A stretch of 64,000 nucleotides of DNA. Origin: JAGXRK01 sp963804005. Lineage in GTDB: Bacteria > Bacteroidota > Ignavibacteria > Ignavibacteriales > Ignavibacteriaceae. A program made the position numbers and the translations under genes. Shown here piece by piece: positions 1-8,472 of the stretch. The notes under the pieces are model-generated. The model did not search any database, was not told the origin of the DNA, and worked only from the letters and a program-made list of their open reading frames with translations. The DNA lies in contig CAWDOP010000016.1 of assembly GCA_963804005.1 (NCBI GenBank), positions 123,744 to 187,743 of the forward strand, written 5' to 3'. The first letter of the stretch is position 1, and the number at the start of each line of letters is the position of its first letter.

Positions 1-128
1 TCATTTTTTAACATTCTTTTTAGAAGAGAAAATGCTTTATTACGATATCGATCAATAATAAGTCCGAAATCAGAAGCATTTCCCTTTTTAATAGAAATAA
101 TTATTTCTTCATCAGTTAGGTTTTTCAT
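1..128 (-). CDS. ECF-type RNA polymerase sigma factor, N-terminus only (partial)
   Basis: Reading leftward from the ATG at 126..128, an open frame of 42 codons runs off the window edge without a stop. It begins MKNLTDEEIIISIKKGNAS and continues with DFGLIIDRYRNKAFSLLKR. This is the usual start of an extracytoplasmic-function sigma factor: an acidic D/E pair, the I-x-x-I-K-x-G-x turn, then the Y-R-x-x-x-x-x-L helix of region 2.1. Region 2.4 and region 4 lie outside the window, so the ECF subgroup cannot be given. It is divergent from the membrane protein gene at 308, and a promoter-like motif found three times in the intergene points at it once, which suggests autoregulation. Family assignment is from pattern only. 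Confidence 0.72.
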   Translation of the reverse strand, partial: MKNLTDEEIIISIKKGNASDFGLIIDRYRNKAFSLLKRMLKN

Positions 129-138
129 TTAAATAATA

Positions 139-165
139 GACTGACAATTAAGCATTTTGGTTACA
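139..165 (-). promoter_or_regulatory. ECF-type promoter candidate facing the sigma factor gene
   Basis: On the minus strand TGTAACC (165..159) is followed after 16 bases by AGTC (142..139). The same two blocks with 15-16 base spacing occur twice on the plus strand toward the gene at 308. The form (GTAAC-like -35, GTC-like -10) resembles promoters read by ECF sigma factors. The ATG of the sigma gene is only 11 bases beyond AGTC, so the transcript would be almost leaderless. Confidence 0.5.
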
Positions 166-199
166 AAAATATTGGATGACCTGCATAAAATAATAAAAG

Positions 200-225
200 T
201 GTAACCAAATTGACATTCTTTAGTC
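200..225 (+). promoter_or_regulatory. ECF-type promoter candidate, distal copy, facing the DUF6249-like gene
   Basis: TGTAACC at 200..206, then 15 bases, then AGTC at 222..225. Together with the minus-strand copy at 159..165 it also forms a perfect 10-base inverted repeat (TTTGGTTACA at 156..165, TGTAACCAAA at 200..209), so an operator role is an alternative. Confidence 0.45.
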
Positions 226-251
226 TGAAAGAATAGAAGAATTAAAAATCT

Positions 252-278
252 TGTAACCGACTTCAGGGTTAAATAGTC
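252..278 (+). promoter_or_regulatory. ECF-type promoter candidate, proximal copy, facing the DUF6249-like gene
   Basis: TGTAACC at 252..258, 16 bases, AGTC at 275..278. A start of transcription near 285 would leave the ribosome binding site AAAGGAG (296..302) in the leader before the ATG at 308. Confidence 0.5.
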
Positions 279-307
279 ATAAAATTCAAAACCGAAAGGA
301 GAACAAA

Positions 308-667
308 ATGGCAGGCGTAATTGGAGTATTCATACCAATAATAATGATACTTGTTGTGGGTATAGTATTCGTAACAGCATTTTATTTCAAATCACGAGAA
401 AGACAAATGCTGATTGAAAAGGGTTTATCCGCAGATGAAATGAAGAAATTTTTTGAACAAAAGAAAGATAAGTTCATTTTATTAAAAATTGGTCTTATTG
501 CTATCTTTTTTGGAATTGGTTTGGGGATAGGATTTCTTACCTCCGGTAGTGAGGAAACGAGAGAACTTGTAACACCAGTTTCGATATTTGTAATGACTGG
601 AATTGGATTTGTTGTTGCAAATATCTGGGGAAATAAACTAGCAAAGCAAGAAAAAGAGAATGCATAA
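308..667 (+). CDS. small membrane protein, DUF6249-like
   Basis: A 119-residue protein with three predicted membrane segments: about residues 4-27, 57-77 and 88-108. Between the first two lies a charged cytoplasmic-type loop containing RERQMLIEKGLSADEMKKF, the R-E-R-x-x-L-I-E-K-G signature of the small DUF6249 membrane proteins that often accompany ECF sigma factors in Bacteroidota. The start is well supported by AAAGGAG 5 bases upstream. The gene is divergent from the ECF sigma factor at the window edge and is preceded by two copies of the TGTAACC-N15/16-AGTC motif, so it is a likely target of that sigma factor and could be its anti-sigma or sensor partner. That last point is inference; no known anti-sigma motif is visible. 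Confidence 0.7.
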   Translation: MAGVIGVFIPIIMILVVGIVFVTAFYFKSRERQMLIEKGLSADEMKKFFEQKKDKFILLKIGLIAIFFGIGLGIGFLTSGSEETRELVTPVSIFVMTGIGFVVANIWGNKLAKQEKENA

Positions 668-690
668 AAAATAATTCAATTCAGGATTTT

Positions 691-733
691 TTAATTGAGA
701 TGACATCTATTTAAAAGATGTCATCTCAATTAA
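691..733. terminator. bidirectional terminator between convergent genes
   Basis: A perfect 18-base inverted repeat: arms 691..708 and 716..733, loop of 7. It lies between the convergent genes ending at 667 and 740. T-rich stretches follow the hairpin on the plus side and A/T-rich sequence precedes it, so it can serve both strands. Confidence 0.85.
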
Positions 734-739
734 ATTTAT

Positions 740-2425
740 TTACTTAGTTAGGATCATCTTCTTTGCAGCGGTGTAACTGCTTGACTGCAATTTGTAAATA
801 TACATTCCGCTTGGAAGATTTGAAGCATTGAATTCAACCTCATAATATCCTGCTGATTTGTGTTCATTTACTAAAGTTACTATTTCAACGCCAAGTATGT
901 CGTAAACTTTCAGTGTCGCTAATCCGTCTTCCTTTATCGAAAAAGAAATCTTTGTGCTTGGATTAAACGGATTGGGATAGTTTTGGTTGAGAGAATATTC
1001 TGCAGGAGTTGTTCCAAAATTAAATTTCTCTATATGATTATCCATAACTTTTACACCAATTTGATTTGAATATTGTGACTCATATGGATGTAAGTCTACT
1101 GCAGTTACCTTATAATAAACCCAATATGCTGAACCACCTCTTAAATAATAAGTTTCATATATATCCTCAAATGAATTAGCTGTTGCTGTGCCGTAATGCT
1201 GCCAACCAAGCTCACTGCTAACAAATTTATAAATTTTATAATGCTGAAAATCTGCTTCATTGTTTTTTGTCCAGCTAAGCAAAGGATGGTTCGCTGCACT
1301 TTTTGTTACCGCTAAGTTTTCTGGCGCAAGCGGAGCAGTATCGTATTGGCGATATTTGAGATAATTGTTATCATAAGGCTTCCAACTAACAAATAAATCA
1401 TTTGAAGATGTTGAAAAACCAATATTTGTAAAGTCAATGTTAATAAAATCTGGCGATACTGTAAAATCATTGCTCCAACTGTTTCCGTCATAAAATTTAA
1501 ATAATATGCCATTACTAAAACCAAAATTAATAATATTCAAATTCCCATTTGTTGTTGTCTCGGCAGCTATCCCAACATTTGGCCACCCAGTAGTAAAAAT
1601 TGTTGAATAAGAACCTGGCCATTGTGTAGCAGTTAAATCTCTTGATTTGACTTGAATGTAATACCCGTACTGACCCATATCTACCCACAAGTCAAAAAAT
1701 ATGCTAAATAGTTTATCAGTTTTTACCTGAATTTTTTGAGCAACTGAAACTCCAATTTCGCCATCTGATACAAGTTGTGGAGTTTGCCAATTGGTTCCCA
1801 ATCTATCCCTAGTTTTAGATAAACTACCATTATCATAACTTACATGCACGCTATTGTTAGAAACTGCAATAGTTGGAATTCCACCTACTTCGTTTCCATA
1901 ATCCGTTACATTTTTATAATCTACCCATTGATTACTCGAATTGATATTATAGTAAAATGTTTCAGCATCGTAGAGTCCCGAAGGTGAAGTCGAATATACA
2001 ACGTGAAGACCCTGATAATCATAAACAATATCAACTCCGTTGCAGGTATAAGTACCTATGGCTTTGTTATCAATGGTCTGCCAGTTTTGCCCTGCATCAG
2101 TAGTTTTTCTTGCTTTTAAATTACTTCCAAGTTTATAAACAAGATAAACTTTATCATTGTCACCGGAAACGTTCGGAAACTCTGCTTCACCTGCTGTTTC
2201 GATTGTTGAGCTTCTAACAACTGTACCAGAACTATTCAGCAAATAATACTTAATTGAGTTTGTAGAATTCGAATTCTGCACAATAATGTGATTGCCATCC
2301 TTGTTTGTGAACAAATCCATCTTTATAAGATTAGGTTCGCTTATTGTAGTTGTTACTATATTATTCCAGCCCTGTGGGAAAAAATAGGCTGTCATTATTA
2401 AAAACAGAAATAATGTCTTTTTCAT
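740..2425 (-). CDS. secreted protein with type IX secretion C-terminal sorting domain, propeller and fibronectin-like regions
   Basis: 561 residues. A signal peptide covers about 1-18. Residues about 25-365 are rich in short beta-strand segments with G-x-x-W/D turns (for example VSGDNDKVYLVYK, GVSVAQKIQVKTDKLFSIF), in the manner of a sialidase-like beta-propeller. Residues about 370-460 look like a fibronectin type III domain (APENLAVTKSAANHPLLSW start, YYKVTAVD strand). Residues 482-561 are a type A T9SS sorting domain: NYPNPFNPSTKISFSI, LKVYDILGVEIVTLVN, LPSGMYIYKL and a basic end. The protein should cross the outer membrane by the type IX system and stay at the surface or be released. Its ligand is unknown. 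It lies 28 bases downstream of another T9SS cargo gene and ends at a strong terminator. Confidence 0.85.
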   Translation of the reverse strand: MKKTLFLFLIMTAYFFPQGWNNIVTTTISEPNLIKMDLFTNKDGNHIIVQNSNSTNSIKYYLLNSSGTVVRSSTIETAGEAEFPNVSGDNDKVYLVYKLGSNLKARKTTDAGQNWQTIDNKAIGTYTCNGVDIVYDYQGLHVVYSTSPSGLYDAETFYYNINSSNQWVDYKNVTDYGNEVGGIPTIAVSNNSVHVSYDNGSLSKTRDRLGTNWQTPQLVSDGEIGVSVAQKIQVKTDKLFSIFFDLWVDMGQYGYYIQVKSRDLTATQWPGSYSTIFTTGWPNVGIAAETTTNGNLNIINFGFSNGILFKFYDGNSWSNDFTVSPDFINIDFTNIGFSTSSNDLFVSWKPYDNNYLKYRQYDTAPLAPENLAVTKSAANHPLLSWTKNNEADFQHYKIYKFVSSELGWQHYGTATANSFEDIYETYYLRGGSAYWVYYKVTAVDLHPYESQYSNQIGVKVMDNHIEKFNFGTTPAEYSLNQNYPNPFNPSTKISFSIKEDGLATLKVYDILGVEIVTLVNEHKSAGYYEVEFNASNLPSGMYIYKLQSSSYTAAKKMILTK

Positions 2426-2453
2426 TTTAACGCCTTTTAATTTTAATTAAAAA

Positions 2454-4223
2454 TTATTTAAGCAATAATGCTTTTAATGTTGTGGTGTAATTCATCGCTT
2501 CACCAATGGCAGAAAAACGAATTAAATACACCCCTGAAGGGAGTAAATTTCCATTACTATCCTTTGCATCCCAGCTTATAGAGTAATTGCCGGGAGACAT
2601 TTCCTTATCTAGCAGCGTTGTTATTTCTTTCCCTAAAATGTTGTAAACCTTTATTGTTGTTAAAGAGTTTTGAGATACATTGAACTTTAAATTTGTCTGT
2701 GAGTTAAATGGGTTCGGATACAATGGATAAACATTATAATCATATGGCAATGGATTGTTTTCATTCTCAATGTTGACAGTGAATTCTGGTTTATAAATCC
2801 AATTGAACCATTTAATGCCAACATTAGGAATAATGTCCCACATATTTATTAAAAGTTCATCTCTTTCATCATCGATTAAATTATAAAGGTTTGCCCCATA
2901 GTATCCTATATTATTGTTTTCCCAATCATTCTGTCTGAAGTAAAAAACATCATAAGTCTGATGATTAGCACTGCCATTGAACTTTAATATTATAACAGTT
3001 TGATCCAAACCAAGAAGTACTTCTTCTTTGCCATCTTTGTCAACATCAATAATTTGAATATTTCCGGCATCAAGAGAGAATATTCCAACAATATCAATTC
3101 TTCCAACAGCCAGATAACTGTTATTACCGTTCGCTTCAAATAATGTAATCCTTGTTTTACCAACTCCATTATAAAAAGCATCTCCGCCAATCCAGATTTC
3201 TTTTTTCCCATTACCATCCAAATCGTTTGTTTCTGCACAGAGATATGCATTATATGTTTCTACCATACCCTGCCAGTTTGGAGCATATGAGTTATCACCA
3301 GTATTTTCAATTGAAAGAACTTTACCGTGTAAACTGCCAGCAAAAAATTCTGTTTTACCATCCTGATCAAAGTCACCTATTGAAAAACCGCTATAAAATA
3401 GATCAAGAGCAGAGTAATTGTACTGGTAAATTTTCTCGAAATTGTTCGGTAATGAGTCATATTCAAAAATATTTATCATTTCAGGTGGTGAAGGTTGAAT
3501 AAATATTTGATCCGTAAATTCATCACCATCCCAATCACCAAATTTGTTATCATTTTGTTGGCTATTAGTGTCTCGTGGTTGAAAAATAAATAATAACTCT
3601 GTTGCCAATGATGTATCATTGCTCTTATCGTAAAACAAGAAACTATTTACATACCATTGAATAGTAGTATCCACAAAATTGCTGACTAGGTGCACTTCAT
3701 TGCTTCCATCTTTGTCAATATCGTAGATTGTTCTTGCGATCACTGTATTCTTGTTATAACTATAAGCAGAATCAAATCCACCTTGTAAGTTCATTTCAAA
3801 AGCTCTAATATCCGTGTAGTCCGGTGTATAATCCTTCATCTGTCCATAAAGTTCTGGTAAACCATTATCGTTTACATCACCAACAAGTAAAGTTCTGAAG
3901 TTACCAAGCGGCACTTCCTGCCAGTATTTGTACTTCTGGTAATAACGAGTTGTATCTATTGTTGTAAGGTCTATTATTGTGCTGTCAAAGGTTGGGGAGT
4001 TAACTGGTAGCTGGTTACTTGATTCTGGATACTTGTAATCTCCAATATTTTCGTAAAGCACTTTACCGTTTGGATATTCTAATCTTAATATGTTTTCTTC
4101 TCTTTCAGTCACATTAATATCGGTTCTGTTTTTTAGTTGTTGAAGTTTTTCCTCACGGCTGTGCTGAGCTAAAGAAAAATTACAAACCAGAAACAACAAA
4201 AAACAAACTAGTTTTATCTTCAT
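2454..4223 (-). CDS. secreted FG-GAP/VCBS repeat protein with type IX sorting domain
   Basis: 589 residues. A signal peptide at about 1-20 ends NFSLAQ. At least six Asp/Gly-rich calcium-loop repeats of FG-GAP/VCBS type follow: DVNDNGLPELYG, DIDKDGSNEVHL, GDWDGDEFTDQI, GDFDQDGKTEFF, NDLDGNGKKEIW and DVDKDGKEEVLL. Their number fits a six- or seven-bladed beta-propeller. Residues 499-589 form the type A sorting domain (YPLYPNPFNSQTNLKF, IKVYNILGKEITTLLD, LLPSGVYLIRF). The export route is therefore Sec, then type IX. The gene precedes the other T9SS cargo gene by 28 bases on the same strand and is probably co-transcribed. Propellers of this kind usually bind protein or sugar partners; the partner is not visible here. 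Confidence 0.87.
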   Translation of the reverse strand: MKIKLVCFLLFLVCNFSLAQHSREEKLQQLKNRTDINVTEREENILRLEYPNGKVLYENIGDYKYPESSNQLPVNSPTFDSTIIDLTTIDTTRYYQKYKYWQEVPLGNFRTLLVGDVNDNGLPELYGQMKDYTPDYTDIRAFEMNLQGGFDSAYSYNKNTVIARTIYDIDKDGSNEVHLVSNFVDTTIQWYVNSFLFYDKSNDTSLATELLFIFQPRDTNSQQNDNKFGDWDGDEFTDQIFIQPSPPEMINIFEYDSLPNNFEKIYQYNYSALDLFYSGFSIGDFDQDGKTEFFAGSLHGKVLSIENTGDNSYAPNWQGMVETYNAYLCAETNDLDGNGKKEIWIGGDAFYNGVGKTRITLFEANGNNSYLAVGRIDIVGIFSLDAGNIQIIDVDKDGKEEVLLGLDQTVIILKFNGSANHQTYDVFYFRQNDWENNNIGYYGANLYNLIDDERDELLINMWDIIPNVGIKWFNWIYKPEFTVNIENENNPLPYDYNVYPLYPNPFNSQTNLKFNVSQNSLTTIKVYNILGKEITTLLDKEMSPGNYSISWDAKDSNGNLLPSGVYLIRFSAIGEAMNYTTTLKALLLK

Positions 4224-4783
4224 CTCTTTATTACTTTCAAATTAATATTTTAATAATATGGGGAAAGAAATAATTTTATTTTTTCTTAATCTACGTAAAA
4301 CCGGTTGGATAATAAAAAATGCTAAATGTTGTATGCTCAACCACGCCATTGGTGGGCAAGATGTTAAATGAGCAGGAATAGTTTTGTAAGAGATAAAAAA
4401 CTGTTTCATCGAAATGAAAAAGCGGCAAACACACATAATTCAGTAACATCTCCCCACCCCAGAAAATGTGCAGAGAGAGAGAGAGAGGAAAATCGTGCCA
4501 AAGTAAATAACAAGTCCCGGCCTATTTTTAGAAAAGGTTCCACCAATAACCTCTAAAAATTGTGATGGAACTTTAGATAAAAATTACATAATTGTCAATA
4601 TTTTAACAGGTTAAAATTAGTGCAAAATGGCTGAAATTATTTTTAGCCCAGGTTTTTTTCAACCAAAAAAAACTCTTACCTATTAATGCAGTACTAATTA
4701 AAAACAAAAATCTCAAGACAAGACTTACGTTACTGCAATCAAGTTTGAGATTATAAATTTAAAACAATCTAATTATTAACCGA
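4224..4783. other. 560-base intergenic stretch without a convincing gene
   Basis: No open frame here has family-like content or a ribosome binding site. It holds a GA dinucleotide run of about eight units (4472..4488), several poly-A/poly-T tracts, and the trxB terminator at its right end. The promoter of the T9SS cargo pair should lie near 4224..4300, but I see no clear match to the TAnnTTTG element. Confidence 0.6.
4709..4752 (-). terminator. terminator of trxB
   Basis: On the minus strand, downstream of the trxB stop, AATCTCAA (4752..4745) pairs with TTGAGATT (4716..4709), and a T-rich run follows. The loop is long and partly self-complementary. Confidence 0.55.
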
Positions 4784-5746
4784 TTAATCTTCCTGAGCTT
4801 CTAACCAGCGTTCTGCATCAAGAGCAGCCATACAACCACTTCCGGCAGCAGTAACTGCCTGACGATAAGTTTTATCTGCTACGTCACCTGCAGCAAAAAC
4901 ACCTTCAATATTTGTATAAGTTGAGCCGGGTTTAACTGTTAAGTAACCTGTTTCATCCATATCAAGAAAACCTTTAAAGAGATCAGTATTTGGTTTATGA
5001 CCAATTGCCATGAACAAACCATCTGCATCCAATTGTTGAGTTGAGCCGTTCTTTGTATCCTCTAAAATTACGCCGGTCATTATTTTCTTTCCCTTCTCTT
5101 CAACACCAAGAACTTCTTTAATAATTTTGTTAGTCATAAATTTTATCTTAGGGTTTTTTTCAGCGCGCTTCGTCATAATTTTTGATGCTCTAAACTCATC
5201 CCGTCTGTGAATTAAGGTTACTTCGCTTGCAAATTTTGTAAGAAAGGTTGCTTCTTCCATTGCAGTATCACCGCCGCCAACCACAAGAACTTTTAATCCC
5301 TTAAAGAAAAACCCGTCGCAGGTGGCACAGGCTGAAACGCCATAACCCATAAATTTAGACTCACTTTCAAGCCCGAGTAATTTTGCCGAAGCACCTGTAG
5401 CAATAATAACGGCATCTGCTGTATATTCTTCATTATAAGATATTAGCTTGAATGGGCGCTTGGAAAAGTCTACTTCTGTTATTTCTTTGTAGATTGATTC
5501 AGCACCAACTCGATGGGCTTGTTTTCTCATTATGTCCATCAGTTCAGGTCCCATTATTCCGTTTTCGAAACCGGGATAATTTTCAACTTCGGTAGTTATT
5601 GTTAACTGTCCGCCCGGTTGAAGTCCTTCAAAAATTACCGGCTTTAATTCTGCTCTTGCCGTGTAAAGAGCGGCAGTAAATCCTGCAGGACCAGCACCAA
5701 TAATTACTACTTTATGATGATTTTTATTTTCGGTATTCTCTGGCAT
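4784..5746 (-). CDS. trxB: thioredoxin-disulfide reductase
   Basis: 320 residues, the usual length for the low-molecular-weight bacterial enzyme. It transfers electrons from NADPH through FAD and a redox-active disulfide to thioredoxin in the cytoplasm. The FAD-binding Rossmann motif GAGPAGFTAALYTA is at about 18-31. The active-site C-A-T-C is at 140-143 in SACATCDGFFFKG. The NADPH-binding GGGDTAMEEA starts at about 157. The second FAD motif, GVFAAGDVADKTYRQ, is near the C-terminus. The gene stands alone between a terminator and a 213-base spacer. No thioredoxin gene is in the window. Confidence 0.97.
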   Translation of the reverse strand: MPENTENKNHHKVVIIGAGPAGFTAALYTARAELKPVIFEGLQPGGQLTITTEVENYPGFENGIMGPELMDIMRKQAHRVGAESIYKEITEVDFSKRPFKLISYNEEYTADAVIIATGASAKLLGLESESKFMGYGVSACATCDGFFFKGLKVLVVGGGDTAMEEATFLTKFASEVTLIHRRDEFRASKIMTKRAEKNPKIKFMTNKIIKEVLGVEEKGKKIMTGVILEDTKNGSTQQLDADGLFMAIGHKPNTDLFKGFLDMDETGYLTVKPGSTYTNIEGVFAAGDVADKTYRQAVTAAGSGCMAALDAERWLEAQED

Positions 5747-5959
5747 TTTTACTCCAATATGAAATTCTGTAAAAACTTTTAATTTTTGTTAATATAAGAT
5801 TCAGATAAGTAAGAGAAGATTCAATATTTGCTGTATTGTGAAGAACTGATTGTTTTTCCGAATTCCTGATTCATTTGTCAGCAGCGAGAGTTATTTTGTA
5901 CTAAATAAAACTCTATCTCTCGATTAAGATCTTTCACTCGATCGAAAGGATAATTCTAA

Positions 5960-6907
5960 TCAGACAAACAGAAAACGAGCGTTTCTTTTAAGTCCTTTTA
6001 GCTTTGCTCTTTTGATAGGACTAACAGCATACTTTTCTCTGAATTCAACTTCACTCATCTCTAAAATTCTCTGAAGTTCAATTTCTGTTTCTCCATCAGT
6101 TGGATAGAAATCTTTTACAGAAGTCTGTTCAGCAAATTTAATGTTCCAGGGACAAACATCCTGACAAATATCACATCCAAATATCCAGTTATCAAACTTT
6201 CCTTTAAACTCTGGATTTATCTCACCTTTGTTTTCTATAGTCGCATAGGAAATACATTTGTTTGAATCGACAATATATTCATCAACTATTGCATTTGTAG
6301 GACAAGCATCAATACAGGCTGTGCAAGTTCCACAATGATCAAGTACTATTTCTGAATAATCAAATTCATAATTGGTAATAATTGTTGCTAAAAATATCCA
6401 GCTTCCAATTTCTTTGTTGATTACATTTGTGTGCTTTCCCATCCAGCCAAGTCCGGCTTTAACCGCCCAGACTTTATCCATAACCGGTCCGGTATCAACA
6501 TAGGATATAGTCTCAAGTTCAGGTTCAAGCTCTTTAAGCTTTAATTCAAATTCAGAAAGCATATCCCAGATTATTAAATGATAATCCTTTCCCCAGGCAT
6601 ATCTTGAAACCTTGCCTGCCGGCAGGCAGGTTTTTCCTTTGTTTTTATCTTTTGAATATTGATAATCTGTGTAGTAATTAAGTGCGAGAGAAATAACACT
6701 TTTAGCAGTTGGAAGAATTTCCTTTACATCTTTTCTCTTTTGTAGATTAGTTTCCAAATAACTCATGCTTGCCTGATAACCTTTATCTAGCCATTGTTCA
6801 AATTTGTTAACTTCATCAGTAGTCATTTCAGCTTTCGCAAAACCAATAAGACTAAATCCAAATTCTTTGGCTAGCTTAGTTACTATTTGGTTTGTGAGTT
6901 TTGGCAT
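5960..6907 (-). CDS. queG: epoxyqueuosine reductase QueG, with an in-frame palindromic insertion
   Basis: A cobalamin- and iron-sulfur-dependent enzyme that reduces epoxyqueuosine to queuosine in tRNA wobble position 34. I chose the ATG at 6907 (315 residues); a TTG seven codons upstream is also open. Visible signatures are SRYAWGKDYH, the catalytic-Asp region VDTGPVMDK, AGLGWMGKHTN, and eight Cys in two clusters, C-x2-C-x2-C-x3-C (HCGTCTACIDACP) and C-x2-C-x3-C (GCDICQDVCP) with an earlier NKCISY. Just before SRYAWGK the protein carries TCLPAGK, encoded by a 21-base palindrome (6611..6631) that does not belong to the family; it sits in a loop and keeps the frame. The gene lies 64 bases downstream of the Rieske gene on the same strand. 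Confidence 0.93.
   Translation of the reverse strand: MPKLTNQIVTKLAKEFGFSLIGFAKAEMTTDEVNKFEQWLDKGYQASMSYLETNLQKRKDVKEILPTAKSVISLALNYYTDYQYSKDKNKGKTCLPAGKVSRYAWGKDYHLIIWDMLSEFELKLKELEPELETISYVDTGPVMDKVWAVKAGLGWMGKHTNVINKEIGSWIFLATIITNYEFDYSEIVLDHCGTCTACIDACPTNAIVDEYIVDSNKCISYATIENKGEINPEFKGKFDNWIFGCDICQDVCPWNIKFAEQTSVKDFYPTDGETEIELQRILEMSEVEFREKYAVSPIKRAKLKGLKRNARFLFV
6611..6631. repeat. palindromic element inside queG (GCCTGCCGGCAGGC family)
   Basis: The core 6614..6629 is a perfect 16-base palindrome, TGCCTGCCGGCAGGCA. It is far richer in G+C than its surroundings and is translated as CLPAG in queG. A second copy of the same family lies at 57329..57349 inside the restriction enzyme gene. 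Confidence 0.85.
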
Positions 6908-6971
6908 TTTTAATTTAAAAGTGGACAATAAATTCCGATTTTCAATTTGACCTTAAACACTCTATTTTTAT

Positions 6972-7304
6972 TCACCAATTCAATTCTTTTTTATCAATTT
7001 TTACAAAAATATAATCATCTTTTACTTGAACTGGAAAAGTTGTTATCCTTGTTTTTCCGGTACTTAATTTCCCTGTGTGCAGATCGAACATCCAGCCATG
7101 AGCCGGACAAACTACGCAACCATCTTCTATAAAAGCATCATAAATCAATGCTGAGTGTTTATGAGGACAAATATTACTTAATGCATAAATTTTATTATTA
7201 ACCTTAAATAATGCTACTTCTATGTCGTCGACAATAAATCTTTTTCCTTTTCTCTCCTGTAACTCAGAAACTTTGCAGAGTTTTGTAAATCCATCTTCAA
7301 TCAT
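6972..7304 (-). CDS. Rieske-type [2Fe-2S] ferredoxin (NirD/BphF-like)
   Basis: 110 residues with the Rieske cluster signature C46-x-H48 (NICPHKHSAL) and C66-x2-H69 (VCPAHGWMFDLHTG). This binds a [2Fe-2S] centre through two Cys and two His. There is no membrane anchor, so it is a small soluble Rieske protein that passes electrons to an oxygenase or reductase, like NirD or dioxygenase ferredoxins. Its start overlaps the stop of the upstream MBL-fold gene by four bases (ATGA), so the two are translationally coupled and probably act together. The partner reaction is unknown. Confidence 0.9.
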   Translation of the reverse strand: MIEDGFTKLCKVSELQERKGKRFIVDDIEVALFKVNNKIYALSNICPHKHSALIYDAFIEDGCVVCPAHGWMFDLHTGKLSTGKTRITTFPVQVKDDYIFVKIDKKELNW

Positions 7305-8152
7305 ATCTCATCAAAAGATTTGAATGTTTTATCCTGAACAATTCCTTTTTCAGATTGCTTAACTGTAGCCAAAGCAATTTCGGGATCGTGACCAAAAAAT
7401 AAATACCAGTTTTCATCTGTCGCGAGCTTAAGATATTTTTTCTTTTCCTGAAGAGTAATAAGAGGTTGAAGATCATAACCCATTATATATGGCAAACGAA
7501 TATGAGAAGCGAACGGCATCAAATCGCAGCAATACAAAATTGTACTTCCACCATCTGATATTTTTATCATCTGCTGTCCGAATGTATGACCGTTTATTAC
7601 TTTAAACTGAATTTCATCATCAAAGAAGTCCTCTTCATCAGTAAAATTTAGAACTCCTTCTTTTGCAAGCGGTTCAAAATTCTCTTTAATATAGCTTCCT
7701 CTATCGCGATCGGACGGATTCATTCCCCATTCAAAGTTAATTCTTTGAACATGGTATTTGGCGTTCGGGAAAGATGGTATCAGTTTTTCATTTAAATATT
7801 TTGTTGATCCGCCTGTATGGTCGAAATGCAAATGAGTGAGAATTACATCAGTAATATCCTCCGAATTTATATTCTTATCTTTCAACGCTATTTCAAGATT
7901 CAGTTCAGAATCAATTCTATAAATATCTTTAGACTTATTATCCCACTTATTCCCCATTCCGGTATCAATCAAGATTTTTTTTGAATCTGATTCAAGGAAT
8001 AAATTTCTTGTGGCCAGACTAACCCTGTTCGATTCATCGGAGGGATTAGTTTTTTCCCACAACGGTTTAGGAATAATTCCAAACATTGCTCCGCCATCCA
8101 AACCAAAAAATCCGGAGTTAATTATTCTTAATTTGTATTTACCTACTTGCAT
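7301..8152 (-). CDS. MBL-fold metallo-hydrolase
   Basis: 283 residues of the metallo-beta-lactamase fold. The metal-binding motif H-x-H-x-D-H is at 107-112 (THLHFDHTGG). The downstream ligands are suggested by NGHTFGQQ, YCCDLMPFASH and FFGHDPE. The family covers hydrolases of lactones, thioesters and phosphodiesters, and the sequence does not single out a substrate. NRVSLATRNLFLES and DTGMGNKW resemble the class of lactonase-like MBL proteins found in Bacteroidota. It is first of a three-gene run (MBL, Rieske, queG), overlapping the Rieske gene by four bases. Confidence 0.88.
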   Translation of the reverse strand: MQVGKYKLRIINSGFFGLDGGAMFGIIPKPLWEKTNPSDESNRVSLATRNLFLESDSKKILIDTGMGNKWDNKSKDIYRIDSELNLEIALKDKNINSEDITDVILTHLHFDHTGGSTKYLNEKLIPSFPNAKYHVQRINFEWGMNPSDRDRGSYIKENFEPLAKEGVLNFTDEEDFFDDEIQFKVINGHTFGQQMIKISDGGSTILYCCDLMPFASHIRLPYIMGYDLQPLITLQEKKKYLKLATDENWYLFFGHDPEIALATVKQSEKGIVQDKTFKSFDEI

Positions 8153-8281
8153 AATTTTATTTTTATTTATTTTATAGCAAATTTAAAAAGAATATACGAA
8201 GGATAAACAGAAAATTTTATTTTATTTTGGAAAATGCAATTACCGATTGGTATAAGTGAATTGAAATTATAAGAATTGAAA

Positions 8282-8309
8282 AAAAGAAGGGCATCTGAAA
8301 AATGCCCTT
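8282..8309 (-). terminator. intrinsic terminator, distal
   Basis: An eight-base stem (8287..8294 with 8302..8309) with a seven-base loop; on the minus strand it is followed by a T-rich run. It is the second of two consecutive minus-strand hairpins downstream of the ferredoxin gene. Confidence 0.7.
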
Positions 8310-8472
8310 ATCTCCTCTGAACTTACTCCCCTTTTCAGTACTAACTAATTAATAAATTAAATTAGTCCTATTTCTGTGCCAGTAAGCTAAACATATTTTA
8401 CAGTCATTTTGGATGATTAGAGATCACTTAGAATATGATTTTTCTCAGAAGTAGAAAAGAAGTTCCGAAAAT

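Noticed and set aside
156..209. The TTTGGTTACA/TGTAACCAAA inverted repeat as a plain repressor operator
   Set aside because: Kept only as an alternative: a third copy and matching AGTC blocks make the ECF promoter reading better.
4472..4488. GA dinucleotide run of about eight units
   Set aside because: A simple-sequence repeat in a spacer; could be a slippage site, but no gene start is nearby to be phase-switched.
4368..4556. Open frame of 62 codons in the 560-base spacer
   Set aside because: Composition driven by the GA run and no family likeness or binding site.
6908..6928. TTG start seven codons upstream for queG
   Set aside because: The ATG at 6907 fits the family start equally well and no ribosome binding site favours the TTG.
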